Of a stretch of 64,000 nt of DNA, positions 21,310 through 32,379 are shown piece after piece; the stretch's first letter is position 1, and every line of letters begins with the position of its first letter. Below the pieces are notes generated by a model that was not told the DNA's origin, searched no databases, and was given only the letters and a program-made list of their open reading frames with translations. Both the position numbers and the translations under genes were made by a program. Source of the stretch: Stomoxys calcitrans (lineage: Eukaryota; Arthropoda; Insecta; Diptera; Muscidae). The stretch is taken from assembly GCF_963082655.1 (NCBI RefSeq), contig NC_081553.1, positions 155,349,441-155,413,440 on the forward strand. The letters are read 5' to 3'.

Positions 21310-21740
21310 CGCCGTTTTATACCCTTCACCATAGCATGGGAGTGTATTAATTTCGTTTTTGCGTTTGTAAGACATCGTCCGTCTGTCTGTCGAAAGCACG
21401 CTAAGGAACAAAGATAGGCGCTTGAAATTTTGCACAAATACTCTCTATTAGTGTGGGTTGTTTGGGTATGTAAATGGGCCATATCGGTCAATGCTTTTGT
21501 ATAGCTGCCATATAAACCGATCATGGATCTTGACTTCTTGGGCCTCTAGATTTGGCTGAAATTTTATACACCGACTTCTCCTATAACCTTTAAAATACGT
21601 GCCAAATATGGTCTGTATGGTTTGGATCGGTCCATAACCTTATTTGTTTCGATATAAACCGATCTTCCGATTATACTTCTGGAGCCCCTATCCGATTTGG
21701 TTGAAATCTTGCACATTGGCTTTTACTATGATCTTTTAGT
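21310..21740 (-). mobile_element. DINE-like element, reversed, partial
   Basis: Reads in reverse: TATACCCTTCACCATAG (21318), then CGTCCGTCTGTCTGTCGAAA, GCCATATAAACCGATC, and a unit ending near 21740. The 5' half is missing. Confidence 0.8.
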
Positions 21741-22328
21741 TAAAATGCGATTACAGAAAAGTTAACGAATTTGGAATTCAGTAGCAACTGAATACCAAAA
21801 TCGACATCTTTAAAATCAGCTGTTTTCGTTAACGAATAGAAAATCTAGAACTAAACGACGGACAATTATTGGGTGTTTACTTAAACGACGAAAAATAAAA
21901 AAACTTTTTTTAGAGTATTTTTCTCTTGTGTTCTCTTAAAACATTTTAGAAACGTGTGCACAATCAACTAATAAGCGTGGTAGCGTCCTTTTCGTAATAT
22001 GAAAGAAATGTCCGCAACAGTTTTATACGAATAAATTAGTATTGATAACACTTTCCCTAAATAATTGTGTACATTTTATTTAGATGTTTTTATTTAGATA
22101 AAAGAAGGCTACGAGAAGAATTATGTATTTATTATTTTTGTCGATTCCTCTTTGTGTTTTTCGTTTTTTTTTTTATAGCCAAAGAAAAAATAGCAGAGTT
22201 GCCAAAGAAAAAATAGCAGAGTTGCCAAAGAAAAACGATTTCTGTTAACTATCACTAGTGCAAACGATTTTTTGTTGACAAATTGAACTAAACGATTTTG
22301 TTATCAGTTACAGAATTGAATCACTGTT
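21741..22328. other. No gene; short tandem repeat
   Basis: AT-rich DNA. A 24-bp unit (GCCAAAGAAAAAATAGCAGA plus GTTG) is repeated about twice at 22178-22230. The last five bases, CTGTT (22324-22328), are the left target duplication of the Transib element. Confidence 0.55.
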
Positions 22329-22366
22329 CACTATGGGTCAAACGGCCAGTTTTGCTGGCCAAAAGT
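22329..22366 (+). repeat. Transib left terminal inverted repeat
   Basis: CACTATGGGTCAAA, 12 variable bases, CTGGCCAAAAGT. The first seven, CACTATG, fit the CACWRTG terminal heptamer of Transib and resemble the RAG heptamer CACAGTG. Confidence 0.9.
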
Positions 22367-22389
22367 AATTTTTGACATATAACAATTAT

Positions 22390-23559
22390 AAACAAGTAAT
22401 AACGTGCTAAGTTCGGCCGGGCCGAATCTTATATACCCTCCACCATTGATCGCATTTGTCGAGTTGTATGCGCGGTATCTCTTTTTAGACAAACATAGAA
22501 TATTGAATAAGAACTGTTATCCTATTGGAGCTATATCAAGTTATAGTCCGATTCGGACCATAAATGAATGCTGATTGACATTGTAGAAGTCATTGTGTAA
22601 TATTTCAGTTCATTCGAGAAGCAAAATCGAGAGATAGGTTTATATAAGAGCTGTATCAAGCTATTGATCGATTCAGACCATACTAGACACGTATGTTGAA
22701 GGTCATGAGAGAAGGCCTTGTACAAAATTTCAGCCAAATTGGATGAGAATTGCGCCCTCTAGAGGTTCAAGAAGTCAAGATCCCAGATCGGTTTATATGG
22801 CAGCTATATCAGGTTCTATATCGATTTACGCCATACTTAGCACTGTTATTGGAAGTCATAATAAAACACCTCATGCAAAATTTCAGCCAAATCGGATGAG
22901 AATTGCGGGCACAATTGGCTCAAGAAGTCAAGATCCAAGATCGGTTTATATGACAGCTATACCTGATTATGAACCGATTGAAATCATACTTAGCACAGTT
23001 GTTGAAAGTAATGCCAAAGCACTACGTGCAAAATTTCAGTTAAATCGGACGATAATTGCGCCCTCTAGAGGCTCAAGAAATCAAGACCCCAGATCGGTTT
23101 ATATGACAGCTATAACAGATTATGAACCGATTTGAACCATACTTGGCACAATTATTGGATATCATAACAAAATACGTCGTGCGAAATTTCATTCAAATCG
23201 GATAAGATTTGGGCCTTCTAGAGGTTCAAGAAGTCAAGACCCAAGATCGGTTTATATGGCAGCTATATCAAAATATGGACCGATATGGCCCATTTACAAT
23301 ACCAACCGACCTACACTAATAAGAAGTATTTGTGCAAAATTTCAAGCGGCTAGCTCTACTCCTTCGGAAGTTAGCGTGCTTTCGACAGACAGACGGACGG
23401 ACGGACGGACAGACGGACGGACATGGCTAGAACGACATAAAATGTCACGACGATCAAGAATATATATACTTTATGGGGTCTCAGACGAATATTTCGAGTA
23501 GTTACAAACAGAATGACGAAATTAGTATACCCCCCATCCTATGGTGGAGGGTATAAAAA
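22390..23559 (+). mobile_element. DINE-1/Helentron-like element, complete, nested in Transib
   Basis: 1.17 kb from AAACAAGTAATAACGTGC to GGTGGAGGGTATAAAAA. Internal units repeat with an exact 153-bp step: the AAAATTTCA anchor falls at 22724, 22877, 23030, 23183 and 23336. It carries the GGACGGACGGACGGACAGAC block and GATCAAGAATATATATAC near the 3' end. No coding capacity. Confidence 0.9.
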
Positions 23560-23734
23560 TTGTTATCGTATTTCGATAGTAAACAGAACAAAGTTATCGA
23601 AAATGATTTTTGTTATATAAGGCAAGAGAATGATTTTTTATCTAAAAATTTTATAGTTATGTATATCGACCTTAAGAAATCGGACTAATTTTCGCAGACT
23701 AATATAAGAAAATTATATATTTTTTTTACTTTCT

Positions 23735-25727
23735 GAGAGGGGAAGAAGAAGAGAAGCTGCTGAACTTTCAGAAGCAGTGAGCTCTAACACAGAATTGTTG
23801 GTATGTGCAGCAGCTATAGCAGCACGTAAAGGTGGACATTCAGTGTTAGAAAGTGTGTTAGGTGACACAATAAAAAGTCCAACAGCACCAACAAAAAATT
23901 AAAATAAATAATTAAATAAAATTACCGCCTGATGAAGCATAGGCGTTCATATTGGAGAATAACTTTACCAAGGAACAATATTGCAACATACGTCAAGAAA
24001 ATAGTTTCAGAAACTGTGACATTTACCCCCATTGTAATGAAGTTGGCAGCGCAAAATTGAAGAGTAGACCTAATGACGTAGAAGCTAATGAGAAAAGGGT
24101 AAAGGTTCCAATAGAGCCACTGCTCTTACATACTGCATCTAGAATAGTGAAAATGCAGAAAGAAGTTATATACCTTTTAATGAATACAGAAAATATGAAT
24201 GTCATGCATTTGGAATTGATTTCAAGTTATGGCTTCGACAGCAGTTCGGGACATATATATAATCATACAAGCTCATTACAAGTAGAAAGTACGGCGTTTA
24301 TATTAGAGAATAACTTTACCAAAGAACAATATTGCAACATACGTCAAGAAAATAGGTTCAGAAACTGTGACATTTACCCCCATTGTAATTAAGTTGCCAG
24401 CGCAAAATGGAAGAGTAGACCTAATGACGAAAAAGCTAATGAGAAAAGGGTAAATGTTCCAATAGAGCCACTGCTCTTACATACTGCATCTAGAATAGTG
24501 AAAATGCAGAAAGAAGTTATATACATTTCCATGAGTACAAAATATATGAATGTCATGCATTTGGAATTGATTTCAAGTTATGGCTTCGACAGCAGTTCGG
24601 GACATATATATAATCATACAAACTCATTACAAGTAGAAAGTACGATTTTGGCATCTTCCATTATAACTCTTCGACTTTCGTCATCATCTTATGATATTTT
24701 GTGGAATAACCGAATGCCGTAGTCTACTAGATTTTGCCGATTATAAAGGAGGACCGAGATTTGAAAAAAGAAATTGAAATTTTTAAAGCTGTGAAATAAA
24801 CCTCAATGAAAACAACACCCTTTACATTAATTCCAACTGTCGTAGATGGTAAGATTTTAAACATTTTAACTGGTACAAAATCAAGTCAATTTTGCCTATT
24901 ATGTGGAGCTGGACCAAAAGACTTTATCACTATATCAAATTATAAGTCCAACAAATTTAAAGCAAAGGAATCTAGTTTAAAGTACGGAATAATTCCGTTG
25001 CATTGTTGGATAAGTTTTTTCGAATTTGTATTACACGAGGGCTACAGAAGTGACATAAAACTGAGGATAAGTTGGCCGTTAATAACAGAATAAAGCATAT
25101 CCAAAATTTATTTTTGAGAAAACTTGAGCTGCATGTAGATTAACCAAAAAGTGAAGGATTTGGAAATACAAATGATGGGAGTTTTCAGAAATCACTGAAG
25201 TCGACAGTAATTTGATTTTTCACCTTGCAATTTTTTTAATATGTCTTTCATGCCAGTTTCCATTAAGTTCAAACTAATTCGAGAAATATTGTTTTAAAAC
25301 CGCGGATATAATTATGGAAAAATATTCTTGACTTCCGATGACAGCAACAGTCCACAAAGTGCTTATTCATTCAAAATAGATACTAGAAAGTTCTGCAATG
25401 CTCGTCGGATATCTGGATGAAAATGCTGCAGATCCCGACATAAATATTATAGAGCAGATAGACTACACCATGCTCGAAAAAATAGTCGGACAAATAATAT
25501 TCTTGATGCATTTAACAGAGCTTTGGACACATCCGATCCCCTGGTTTCTTTATTAGGTTTATTTAAGCGAATGTAGAACAGAAAGCGTCAAAACATTCCA
25601 AAATAAGTTTTAGAGTTGTTATGCTGCGAGTACAAAGATTCTCCAACATAAAACGAATCAAATGATAATTCTGATGACGTTGACGAACATGATATTTTAA
25701 GTCAACCATTAATTAATTTGAATTTAT
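23735..25727 (+). pseudogene. Transib transposase pseudogene
   Basis: Readable blocks in order: GRRREAAELSEAVSSNTELL and AAAIAARKGG (23740-23850); NNFTKEQYCNIR (23955); VPIEPLLLHTASRIVKMQKE; SSYGFDSSSGHIYNH, whose Asp is in the position of the first catalytic residue; LWNNRMP (24700); TVVDGKILNILTG and CLLCGAGPKDF (24830-24930), a C-x2-C site like CTLCDAT of RAG1; LKYGIIPLHCWISFFEFVLH; ELHVD and GFGNTNDGSF (25125-25175); TVHKVLIHSK-like text (25350); and HHARKNSRTNNILDAFNR with DTSDPLVSLLG (25465-25560). An acidic C-terminus (NDNSDDVDEHDI) ends near 25727. Stops and frameshifts separate the blocks. A 351-bp in-frame duplication repeats the FTKEQ...GFDSSSG part. Dead gene; the cut-and-paste role is inferred from the family. 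Confidence 0.85.
23942..24643 (+). repeat. 351-bp tandem duplication inside the Transib gene
   Basis: Copy 1 is about 23942-24292 and copy 2 about 24293-24643, with a constant 351-bp offset and a handful of substitutions. 351 bp is 117 codons, so the duplication kept the frame. Copy 2 now has a stop (TAA at 24390). Confidence 0.95.
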
Positions 25728-25931
25728 AAAATTAACTTAGTAATAACTAGATTAAATAAAAATAAAAAAATTTTACTTGTTTCATTTTTAAATTATTTTT
25801 TCTGTTGGGGTCCTAAAAAGTACAATGACCGGATGAGGGCTAAAATTTGTTATGTTATCGTTTAGTATATTTCATTTGGAACATCAAACAACATATATTC
25901 CAGCGCTTACACCTGTATTTCGAGCGTAAGG

Positions 25932-25969
25932 ACTTTTGGCCAGTAAATGCTTTAATTTGACCCATAGTG
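25932..25969 (-). repeat. Transib right terminal inverted repeat
   Basis: Read on the minus strand: CACTATGGGTCAAA, 12 different bases (TTAAAGCATTTA), CTGGCCAAAAGT. Spacing is identical to the left end. CTGTA follows at 25970-25974. Confidence 0.9.
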
Positions 25970-25974
25970 CTGTA

Positions 25975-26794
25975 GTGCAATTCTCTAAATTCTCTCTTTA
26001 TCGAACCAACAAACCAAAAATCGGTTGAATTAACGATTAGGTTAGTCTGTAATCAAAGGTTAGAGATTTCAAATATCGGTAAAAGTTACAGACGAATATC
26101 GATAAAAACAAGAAATGTCAACACATTTATTTTTATTTCCAATATGAAGTCGGCATATGTATGAAGAATATTTAAAAAAATTTTTTTTCTTGATACATTT
26201 TTCAATGTTAAGGAAGAAAGTTCGATGCCCTAGAACAACTCCAGCGCTGTACTCTGTCCTTACAAAGCGCCTAGGGGCATCGCATATCCTGCATAAGTGT
26301 GTCTCTCCCTACGTCCACCGGGACGCAAGCTGTCGTTGCATAAACATTGTATCACTTATATGTATTAGCAATCCGAAGTCATGGTTCTTCAACCCCAGGG
26401 TAAGCGACATCCTGTTTTGCAATATACTCCGTCACAAGGCATTTACCATCCGGAACCCAGAGCACTAAACGACGTCTCAATCGCGCGGCCATCGTAGAAG
26501 GTGTCAGCTCTACCAAGGAATTTGCACAGGGGAAGTCTTATCGATTCCATAGCATGTTCTACGTCTATCAGCGATCCGGCCGGACAACAAAAATTTCCTT
26601 ATATATATTGAATTATTTCTTTAAAATTAATTGTTTGAGTAATAAATTGTTCATTATAAACGTCTTTATTTTTCCCGATATCGATGAAATTGAAGTACAA
26701 TGACCCTTTCATTCCCATTGCGAATATGGTCCTATTCTATTTTCGAGCCCACTATTTTTGTAAATATACCCATGGTGATGGACATTGTAAGGTA
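25975..26794. other. Unclassified; 103-codon frame of unknown origin
   Basis: The plus frame 26157-26468 (RLGASHILHKCVSPYVHRDA, CINIVSLICISNPKSWFF) has balanced composition and GC content above its surroundings. I do not recognise it. It could be a retroelement C-terminal scrap. The rest is AT-rich. Confidence 0.4.
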
Positions 26795-27070
26795 CTGTAC
26801 CATGCATAGAAGCTATGTTCAACTTCTCCCCAAAGAGGGTCACACTGCGACATATCATTAGGACTCGGTTAAAAAAAGTAGGGTTTATAATTACGCTTAA
26901 AACATGAATCGGACAGTACTTATTAATATGTTAGGAATTTAAATACCAACAAATATTGGTAAAATTTGAATATAGAAAATGGTACAATTAAGAGGTAGCA
27001 TCATTAGCACAACAACAAAAACTCTACCTCCAACGAAACTACCTTGAGGGGCAAATGTCGTTAATTGAAA
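26795..27070 (+). repeat. SINE-like interspersed repeat, diverged copy
   Basis: Contains GGTACTGTACCATGCATAGA, CTTCTCCCCAAAGAGGGTC, ACACTGCGACATATCATTAG and ACTCGGTTA, then CATGAATCGGACAGTACTTA. Same order as 33505-33715 (plus) and 57000-57190 (minus). No RT; class unproven. Confidence 0.65.
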
Positions 27071-27199
27071 TGTCAAAGTGGTTTAAAAAATAAATTTTGT
27101 TTTACAACTTATCTTCTTCAAATGTGTTTTGTTGCTTATGTATGGAATATCGGATCAAATAGAACATATTTTTAAGATTTAAGAAAAAATCACAGCTGT
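27071..27199. other. Short spacer
   Basis: Nothing recognised. Confidence 0.4.
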
Positions 27200-28458
27200 G
27201 TTATCATCAAACCATTCATCAAAATCCGGTGAAAATTGCATACCATATGTCCCATAGTAGTTATATCGAAATATGTTCCGATTTGGACCAAATACTAATA
27301 AGTACAAGTCGTTGTTCAATTGTATATAACAAAGTATTGGTCTTTTTACGAGCTATATCTAAAAATAAACCGATGTGAACCATATACGGCACGTATGTCA
27401 AAAAGCCTAACATAAGTCACTGCGCCAAATTTCAGTGAAATCGGATTATAAATGCGCCTTTTATGGGGCCAAGACTTTAAATCGAGATATTGGTCTACAT
27501 GGCAGCTATATCCAAATCTAGACCGATTTGGGCTAAGTTGCAGAAAAATGTCGAAGAGCCTAACACAAATCACTGTCCCAAATTTGGGCGAAATCGGACA
27601 ATAAATGCGCCTTTTATGGACCCAAAACCTTAAATCGAGAGATCGGTCTATATGGCAGCTATATCCAAATCTGAACCGATCAAAGCCAAATTGCAGACGT
27701 ATGTGGAAGGACTTAAGACAACTCAATGTCCCAAATTTCAGCAAAATCGGATAATAAATGTGTCTTTTATGGACCTAAGACCCTAAATCGGAGGATCGGT
27801 CTATATGGCAGCTATATCCAAATCTAGACCGATCTGAGCCAAATTGTCGAAGGATGTCGAGGGGCCTAACATAAATCACTGTCTGAAATTTCAGCAATAT
27901 CGGAAAATAAATTTAGCTTTAGCGGAGGACGTCGAAGGGCCTAAGGCAACTCACTATCCCAAATTTCAGCAAGATCGGATAATATATGGTGCTTTTATGG
28001 GCCTAAGACCCGAAATCGGAGGATCGGTCTATATGGCAGCTATATCCAAATCTAGACCGATCTGAGCCAAATTGACGAAGGATGTCGAGGGGCCTAACAT
28101 AAATCACTGTTTGAAATTTCAGCAAAATCGGATATAAATTTCGCTTTTATGGGCCTAAGACCCCAAATCGGCCGATCGGTCTATCTGGGGGCTATATCAA
28201 GATATAGTCCGATATAGCCCATCTTCGAACTTAACCTGCTTATGTACAAAAAAAATCTGTGAAAAGTTTCAGCTCAATATCTCTATTTTTAAAGACTGTA
28301 GCGTGATTTCAACAGACAGACGAACATGTCTAGATCGTCTTAGATTTTTACGCTGATCAAAAATATGTTTACTTTTTAGGGTCGGAAATGGATATTTCGA
28401 TGTGTTGCAAACGGAATGACAAAATGAATATACCCCCATCCTTCGGTGGTGGGTATAA
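27200..28458 (+). mobile_element. DINE-like subfamily 2 element
   Basis: Array of units with GATCGGTCTATATGGCAGCT and AAATCTAGACCGATCTGAGC; anchors at about 27488, 27641 and 27794 show the same 153-bp step as subfamily 1. The 3' part has CAGACAGACGAACATGTCTA, GATCGTC, TGATCAAAAATATGTTTACT and ATACCCCCATCCTTCGGTGGTGGGTATAAAAA. The 5' end is not clear. No coding capacity. Confidence 0.8.
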
Positions 28459-29124
28459 AAAGGTTGCTGATAATAGCAAACACTGTCTGCTGCATATTAG
28501 TAGTTAATTTTACTGCTTTTTTAGCAGTAGTTCTGCAATTTCAGAGCAGCAGGTTGACTGATCAAAAAGCTGGTGTTTGCTGAAAATTATTGCTGCTTAG
28601 TTATAAAGGGGATGCTAGAAAAAAAATACAAACGTAAATGTGTGTTTCTGTGGATTTTTATATTCACTACTGAATGTATACTTTTCATAACCTTTTTTCT
28701 TTAAATTTAGAAACCAAAGGTCATGCCAGTCATGTACACATTAGTAGAGCAATAACAAAAAATGCGAGCGAGTTCAGCCCCATTTCGGAATGTTTACCAA
28801 TAGGTGAATCAGGTAGTTTCTTTACATTAATTTTCCACAAATTTAAAAAAAAAAATCATCTCTTCCAACAAATTTTCTAAAAAAATGCCTAAATTAACCA
28901 AAACAAGTTACAGGCAACATAAAAGATAGCATAAATTTTTTTTCAGCAGATTTCTGTGCTCAACCTTCAGACTCATTTCTTTGCTCAACCATTTTACTCA
29001 TTTGCTAATAGAGCAGCCCTATGTTTGGTGAAACAGCAGTAATGTATGCTTTCCCATTTTCAACAGACAAAAACTGCTGTTTTATCAATCATTTTTGCTG
29101 TTTCGAATAACTAATTTAGTTGAG

Positions 29125-29222
29125 TGTACTGATATAGCTCCAATAGCATATCAATGCGTATACGTTATCCTTTATTTGCCTTTAAAGGGATACCGGGCAA
29201 AGAACTTGACAAATGTGATTCA
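29125..29222 (-). mobile_element. DINE-like fragment, reversed
   Basis: Reverse reading gives ATTTGTCAAGTTCTTTGCCC, then AAAGGATAACG and CTATTGGAGCTATATC, the 5' inner part of the DINE-like element. Confidence 0.7.
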
Positions 29223-29235
29223 TGGTGTAGGATAG

Positions 29236-29340
29236 GGATCCCAAAGTCGACTTTCGACTTAGCGATTAGTCGACTTTTTGCGTAAAAAAGTCGAAGTCGA
29301 CTTTCAATGAATAAAAAGTCGAATAATCGTAAAGAAATCT
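29236..29340. repeat. GTCGACTTT-rich repeat end
   Basis: Contains AAAGTCGACTTTCGACTTAG, CGATTAGTCGACTTTTT and AAGTCGAAGTCGACTTTCAA. The same pattern occurs at 56600-56690, and AAGTCGACTTTTG recurs at 30680. Probably the end of a transposon family; unclassified. Confidence 0.6.
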
Positions 29341-29734
29341 ACAAAGAAAAAAATCGGCACAGAGACAAGTTTGGCTTTGCTAATGTTGCTGATAGGTAAA
29401 AACTGTTTACTATTTTATGAGCCATTGGTCTTTGGTTTACTCTTGTTGTCATAAATCACTCGTGCCAGAGTTTGTGCATATCAAACCCAAATTTTGGGAT
29501 TACGTCATTATAAGTGTAAGATTCATCTTAATAGTTTAATGTTTATTCATTATGTTCAATGATGGGCTGTATAAGACCATATCATTTCATTGCCCCCGCA
29601 TAGACTGGATTCCAGGTTTGAACTCCTCAGCTCATAAAACGCGTATGTCCCATTTTGCTTAAGTTTTGAAAAATTTGTTGTAATATACTAGGCATCGCAG
29701 TGATCAAGTGATCAAGTGGAGAGTGACATCTCGA

Positions 29735-29852
29735 AACTAGGTGTCAGAAATTGAAGAAAAAGTGCACAAGATCGATGCGCTTGGGCATCTATTCAACTTT
29801 CAGCTAGATAAATAAATGTTCTGCAATAGCCAATTAAAGTAAAGTACAGTAA
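29735..29852 (+). mobile_element. RTE-like 3' end fragment
   Basis: Plus-strand: CTAGGTGTCAGAAATTG, GATGCGCTTGGGCATCTATT, then TTCTGCAATAGCCAATTAAA and GTAAAG. It matches the 3' ends at 13806-13950 and 32385-32480. Confidence 0.75.
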
Positions 29853-31239
29853 TATATTCATCTCAGTCCATATTTTGATGTAGATACCATACATATCGAC
29901 CTACAGATTAAACATTTTAAGCCTATGAAATGCAAATATATGGAATATGATCCATATCGGTCCAACTTTAGATATAAGTCCCATATTAACGTACCCCCAA
30001 TTTTTGATATTTTTGCTCTGAAACCCAAATTTTTTGGTCTTATTTGTCTAAAATTTTGTAAGCCATTTTTCTCGGCTTAGCGAAAGTTTAATCCATGGAC
30101 GAATCGACCAATATTTTATAGTTGCTCCTATATAAGGCTACATTTCACATATAGAGATTTTTGTTCCGAATTCAGCGAAGTCTAGATGGAGTTTACAATA
30201 GATAGACTCCGATTTGGGGTAAGCGGTTTTTTTCATGTTTAATGATGACGACAACATAATTTGAAAAATTCTAGATTATTGATAATGCTGTTTCTGTTAA
30301 GGGTTTTTAGAGGAAGTGGTGGAAAATAAAAGTTCGTTACTCATATTTGCAATAAAATGTGATATTATACTTGAGTTTAGACACTCAGCAAAACACTAGT
30401 TGAAAGTCGGCTAGGATATATAGAACATTTCAAGCTTTAACTCATATACGAAAAAGGAAAAAATTGGGGAAATGTGGAAACTTTTGAAATTTTGTAAAAA
30501 ATATTAGCCATATTGGCCTTAAGTTGTTGGGGTGGTTTGATATTAAAATTTCGCATTTAAAAATGTTCTTAATACAATGAAATTGTCATATTTTGATAGC
30601 AAAAATTTATAAAAACTTGTAGAATTTATTTAGAAAATATTGAAAATTTTTGACTAAAAGTCGTAGCGAAAAGTCTATAAGTCGACTTTTGTCATTTTTA
30701 TCAATTTTATATTTTTTATAAGTCTAAAACCTTTGATGACTAGTCTTGCTTTAAATTTATCTATACCATCAGCATTTTAAGCAGAGTATTTTATTCAGCT
30801 TTCGAAATTGTTGCGAAAAAACAAAATAGCAAAAAGTTTTTACATAACTGAATCTTACAATTAAAAAACACAAGGGTTAATTATTTTTAAGTGCTCCTTT
30901 TAAGCCATTAGCCAGGATTCACTAATAGAAGGTTAGGTCACATGCAAAAACACAAAGTGGATAGGCCCCATAAACATTATTAAGGATGTCAAATCTGACG
31001 ATTGAAAATGTCATCATATAGGAGAAAACGTAAACAAAGAATTAATGTAAAAAGAGAACAAGTTGACATCCCCAATGCCAAGTACTGCCAAATATTAAAA
31101 AAAAAAAGTATATCGGCTGATCGCTTGGCTTAACCTTATTCAGTGAATCCTGGCCATTAGCGTTAAAAAGACATTTACTTATTTCTCATGTTTTTAGCTT
31201 ATACGTTTTTTTATATGGAGTTTGACAGTGGCTTTATAC
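29853..31239. other. AT-rich interior, no gene recognised
   Basis: Only short frames. DINE-like text in the form of CATATCGACCTACAGATTAA can be suspected near 29890-30000 but is too diverged to call. Confidence 0.4.
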
Positions 31240-31745
31240 TTTGGATTTTATCAAGAATATCAGCTTTTCATTTTCTGAATTGGTTTCTCTGAAATGTTTT
31301 GTGGATGCAGTATTCTCTGAAACCCCTTCGAATTCCTCTGATTATGATTGATATTTTTCAAATAATCCTGGTACAACAGGATTATTACTTTCAGCTTGAT
31401 TCCTTTTTTTTATGGTGTGTTTGAATTGTTTTCATTATATTCATCTGTATCTTTGCCATATTCTGAATCTGTTTCTTTTTAAGGAGTTGTTGGAATGCTT
31501 AGTTGATTTGATAAAATATAATCCAAATCTATTAACATATCCTTTAAGTTCAAATTCTTTAATTCTATTGATACATCCTTCAACTCAATGTTGTCTTTTA
31601 TGAAATTTTTCTGACAATTTTGAATTTTTTCATTAAATTTTACATCTCTTCAAACTTCACACTTTTTTGGTATATATATACGCTGTACCTCTCATCTCCG
31701 TCGTAACTGACTAGGTACCCTTTCATGGCAATCTTGTTCATCTTC
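31240..31745 (-). pseudogene. Ty1/copia pol relic (integrase-to-RT linker)
   Basis: On the minus strand from 31745: MKGYLVSYDGDERYSVYIPK, then a stop, RDVKFNEKIQN, and a charged linker (DVSIELKNLNLKDMLIDLD, ETDSEYGKDTDEYNENN). The order GYxGDxxYRxYxPxxxxxxxSRDVxFxE is characteristic of the copia segment after integrase. It is a relic unrelated to the young copia at 39493. Confidence 0.65.
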
Positions 31746-32379
31746 CATCGCTTTCCTTTTGGAATATGCATATACACTAAACCAAATTTGTTATTCAAAA
31801 CAGCAAAAATGTTTGCTGAAACAGCAGTTCCACTGAAAATGGGAAAGCAGACATTACTGCTGTTTCAGCAAACCTTGGGGTGCTGTATTAGCAAATATTT
31901 CTTACTGCTTTTTGGAAAGAAACTACCTGATCCAGCCATTGCTATACATTTCGAAATGTGGCTGAGCTAGCTCGATTTTTTGTTATTGCTCCAATAATTA
32001 GTACATGACCTATTATATCTAAATTTAAAGAAAAAGCGCTGTGGAAAGTGTACATTCAGTGGTGATTAAAACATCCAGTGAGACACACATTTACATATGT
32101 GCTCTATTTTTTCTTCTTAAATTCCCTTCATAATAAGACAGCAGTTATTTTCAGCAAACAACAGACTTTTCAGCTATAAGCTTGCTACTCTGAAATTGCA
32201 GTAATACTGCTGTAATAGCAGAATTACTGCCACAATAGCAGCAAAATTAACTACTTATATTCAGCAGACAGTGTTTGCTATTTTCTGCAAACTGTTTCCT
32301 ATGAGTGTAGCACTTTGAACCAACTAAAGGCAAACGGTTTATTCTGGGTTTTTTTCAATCTTAACTTTATGAGGATTCA

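Larger units (their letters stand above)
22329..25969 (+). mobile_element. Transib DNA transposon, decayed, both ends present
   Basis: 3641 bp including a nested DINE-like element (22390-23559). It starts CACTATGGGTCAAA and ends in its mirror TTTGACCCATAGTG. Each end also carries CTGGCCAAAAGT after a 12-bp unconserved spacer. Flanking five-base target sites are CTGTT and CTGTA. The interior (23735-25727) encodes a broken transposase recognised as Transib by several blocks (see separate entry). Transib ends begin CACWRTG and make five-base duplications, and the transposase is the closest known relative of the RAG1 recombinase; this is known of the family. The DINE-like insertion sits only about 60 bp inside the left end. 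Confidence 0.88.
28463..32318. mobile_element. DNA transposon with ~0.6 kb terminal inverted repeats
   Basis: The left arm (28463 to about 29115) and right arm (about 31745-32318) are inverted copies. Shared blocks include ATAGCAAACACTGTCTGCTG, TAGTAGTTAATTTT, ACATTTACGTTTG/TGTGTGTTTC-like text, GAGCAATAACAAAAAAT and AGGTAGTTTCTTT. The right tip reads outward as CACTCATAGGAAACAGTTT; the left tip is cut about 20 bp short by the adjoining DINE-like element. No transposase is visible. The interior holds DINE-like, RTE and copia debris. Superfamily unknown. Confidence 0.75.

Noticed and set aside
22390..23559. CRISPR-like spaced repeats
   Set aside because: The 153-bp units are far too long and are part of a DINE-like element in a eukaryotic context.
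31412..31603. 63-codon hydrophobic plus frame resembling a membrane protein
   Set aside because: Reverse strand of the copia relic at 31240-31745; hydrophobicity follows from T-rich sequence.
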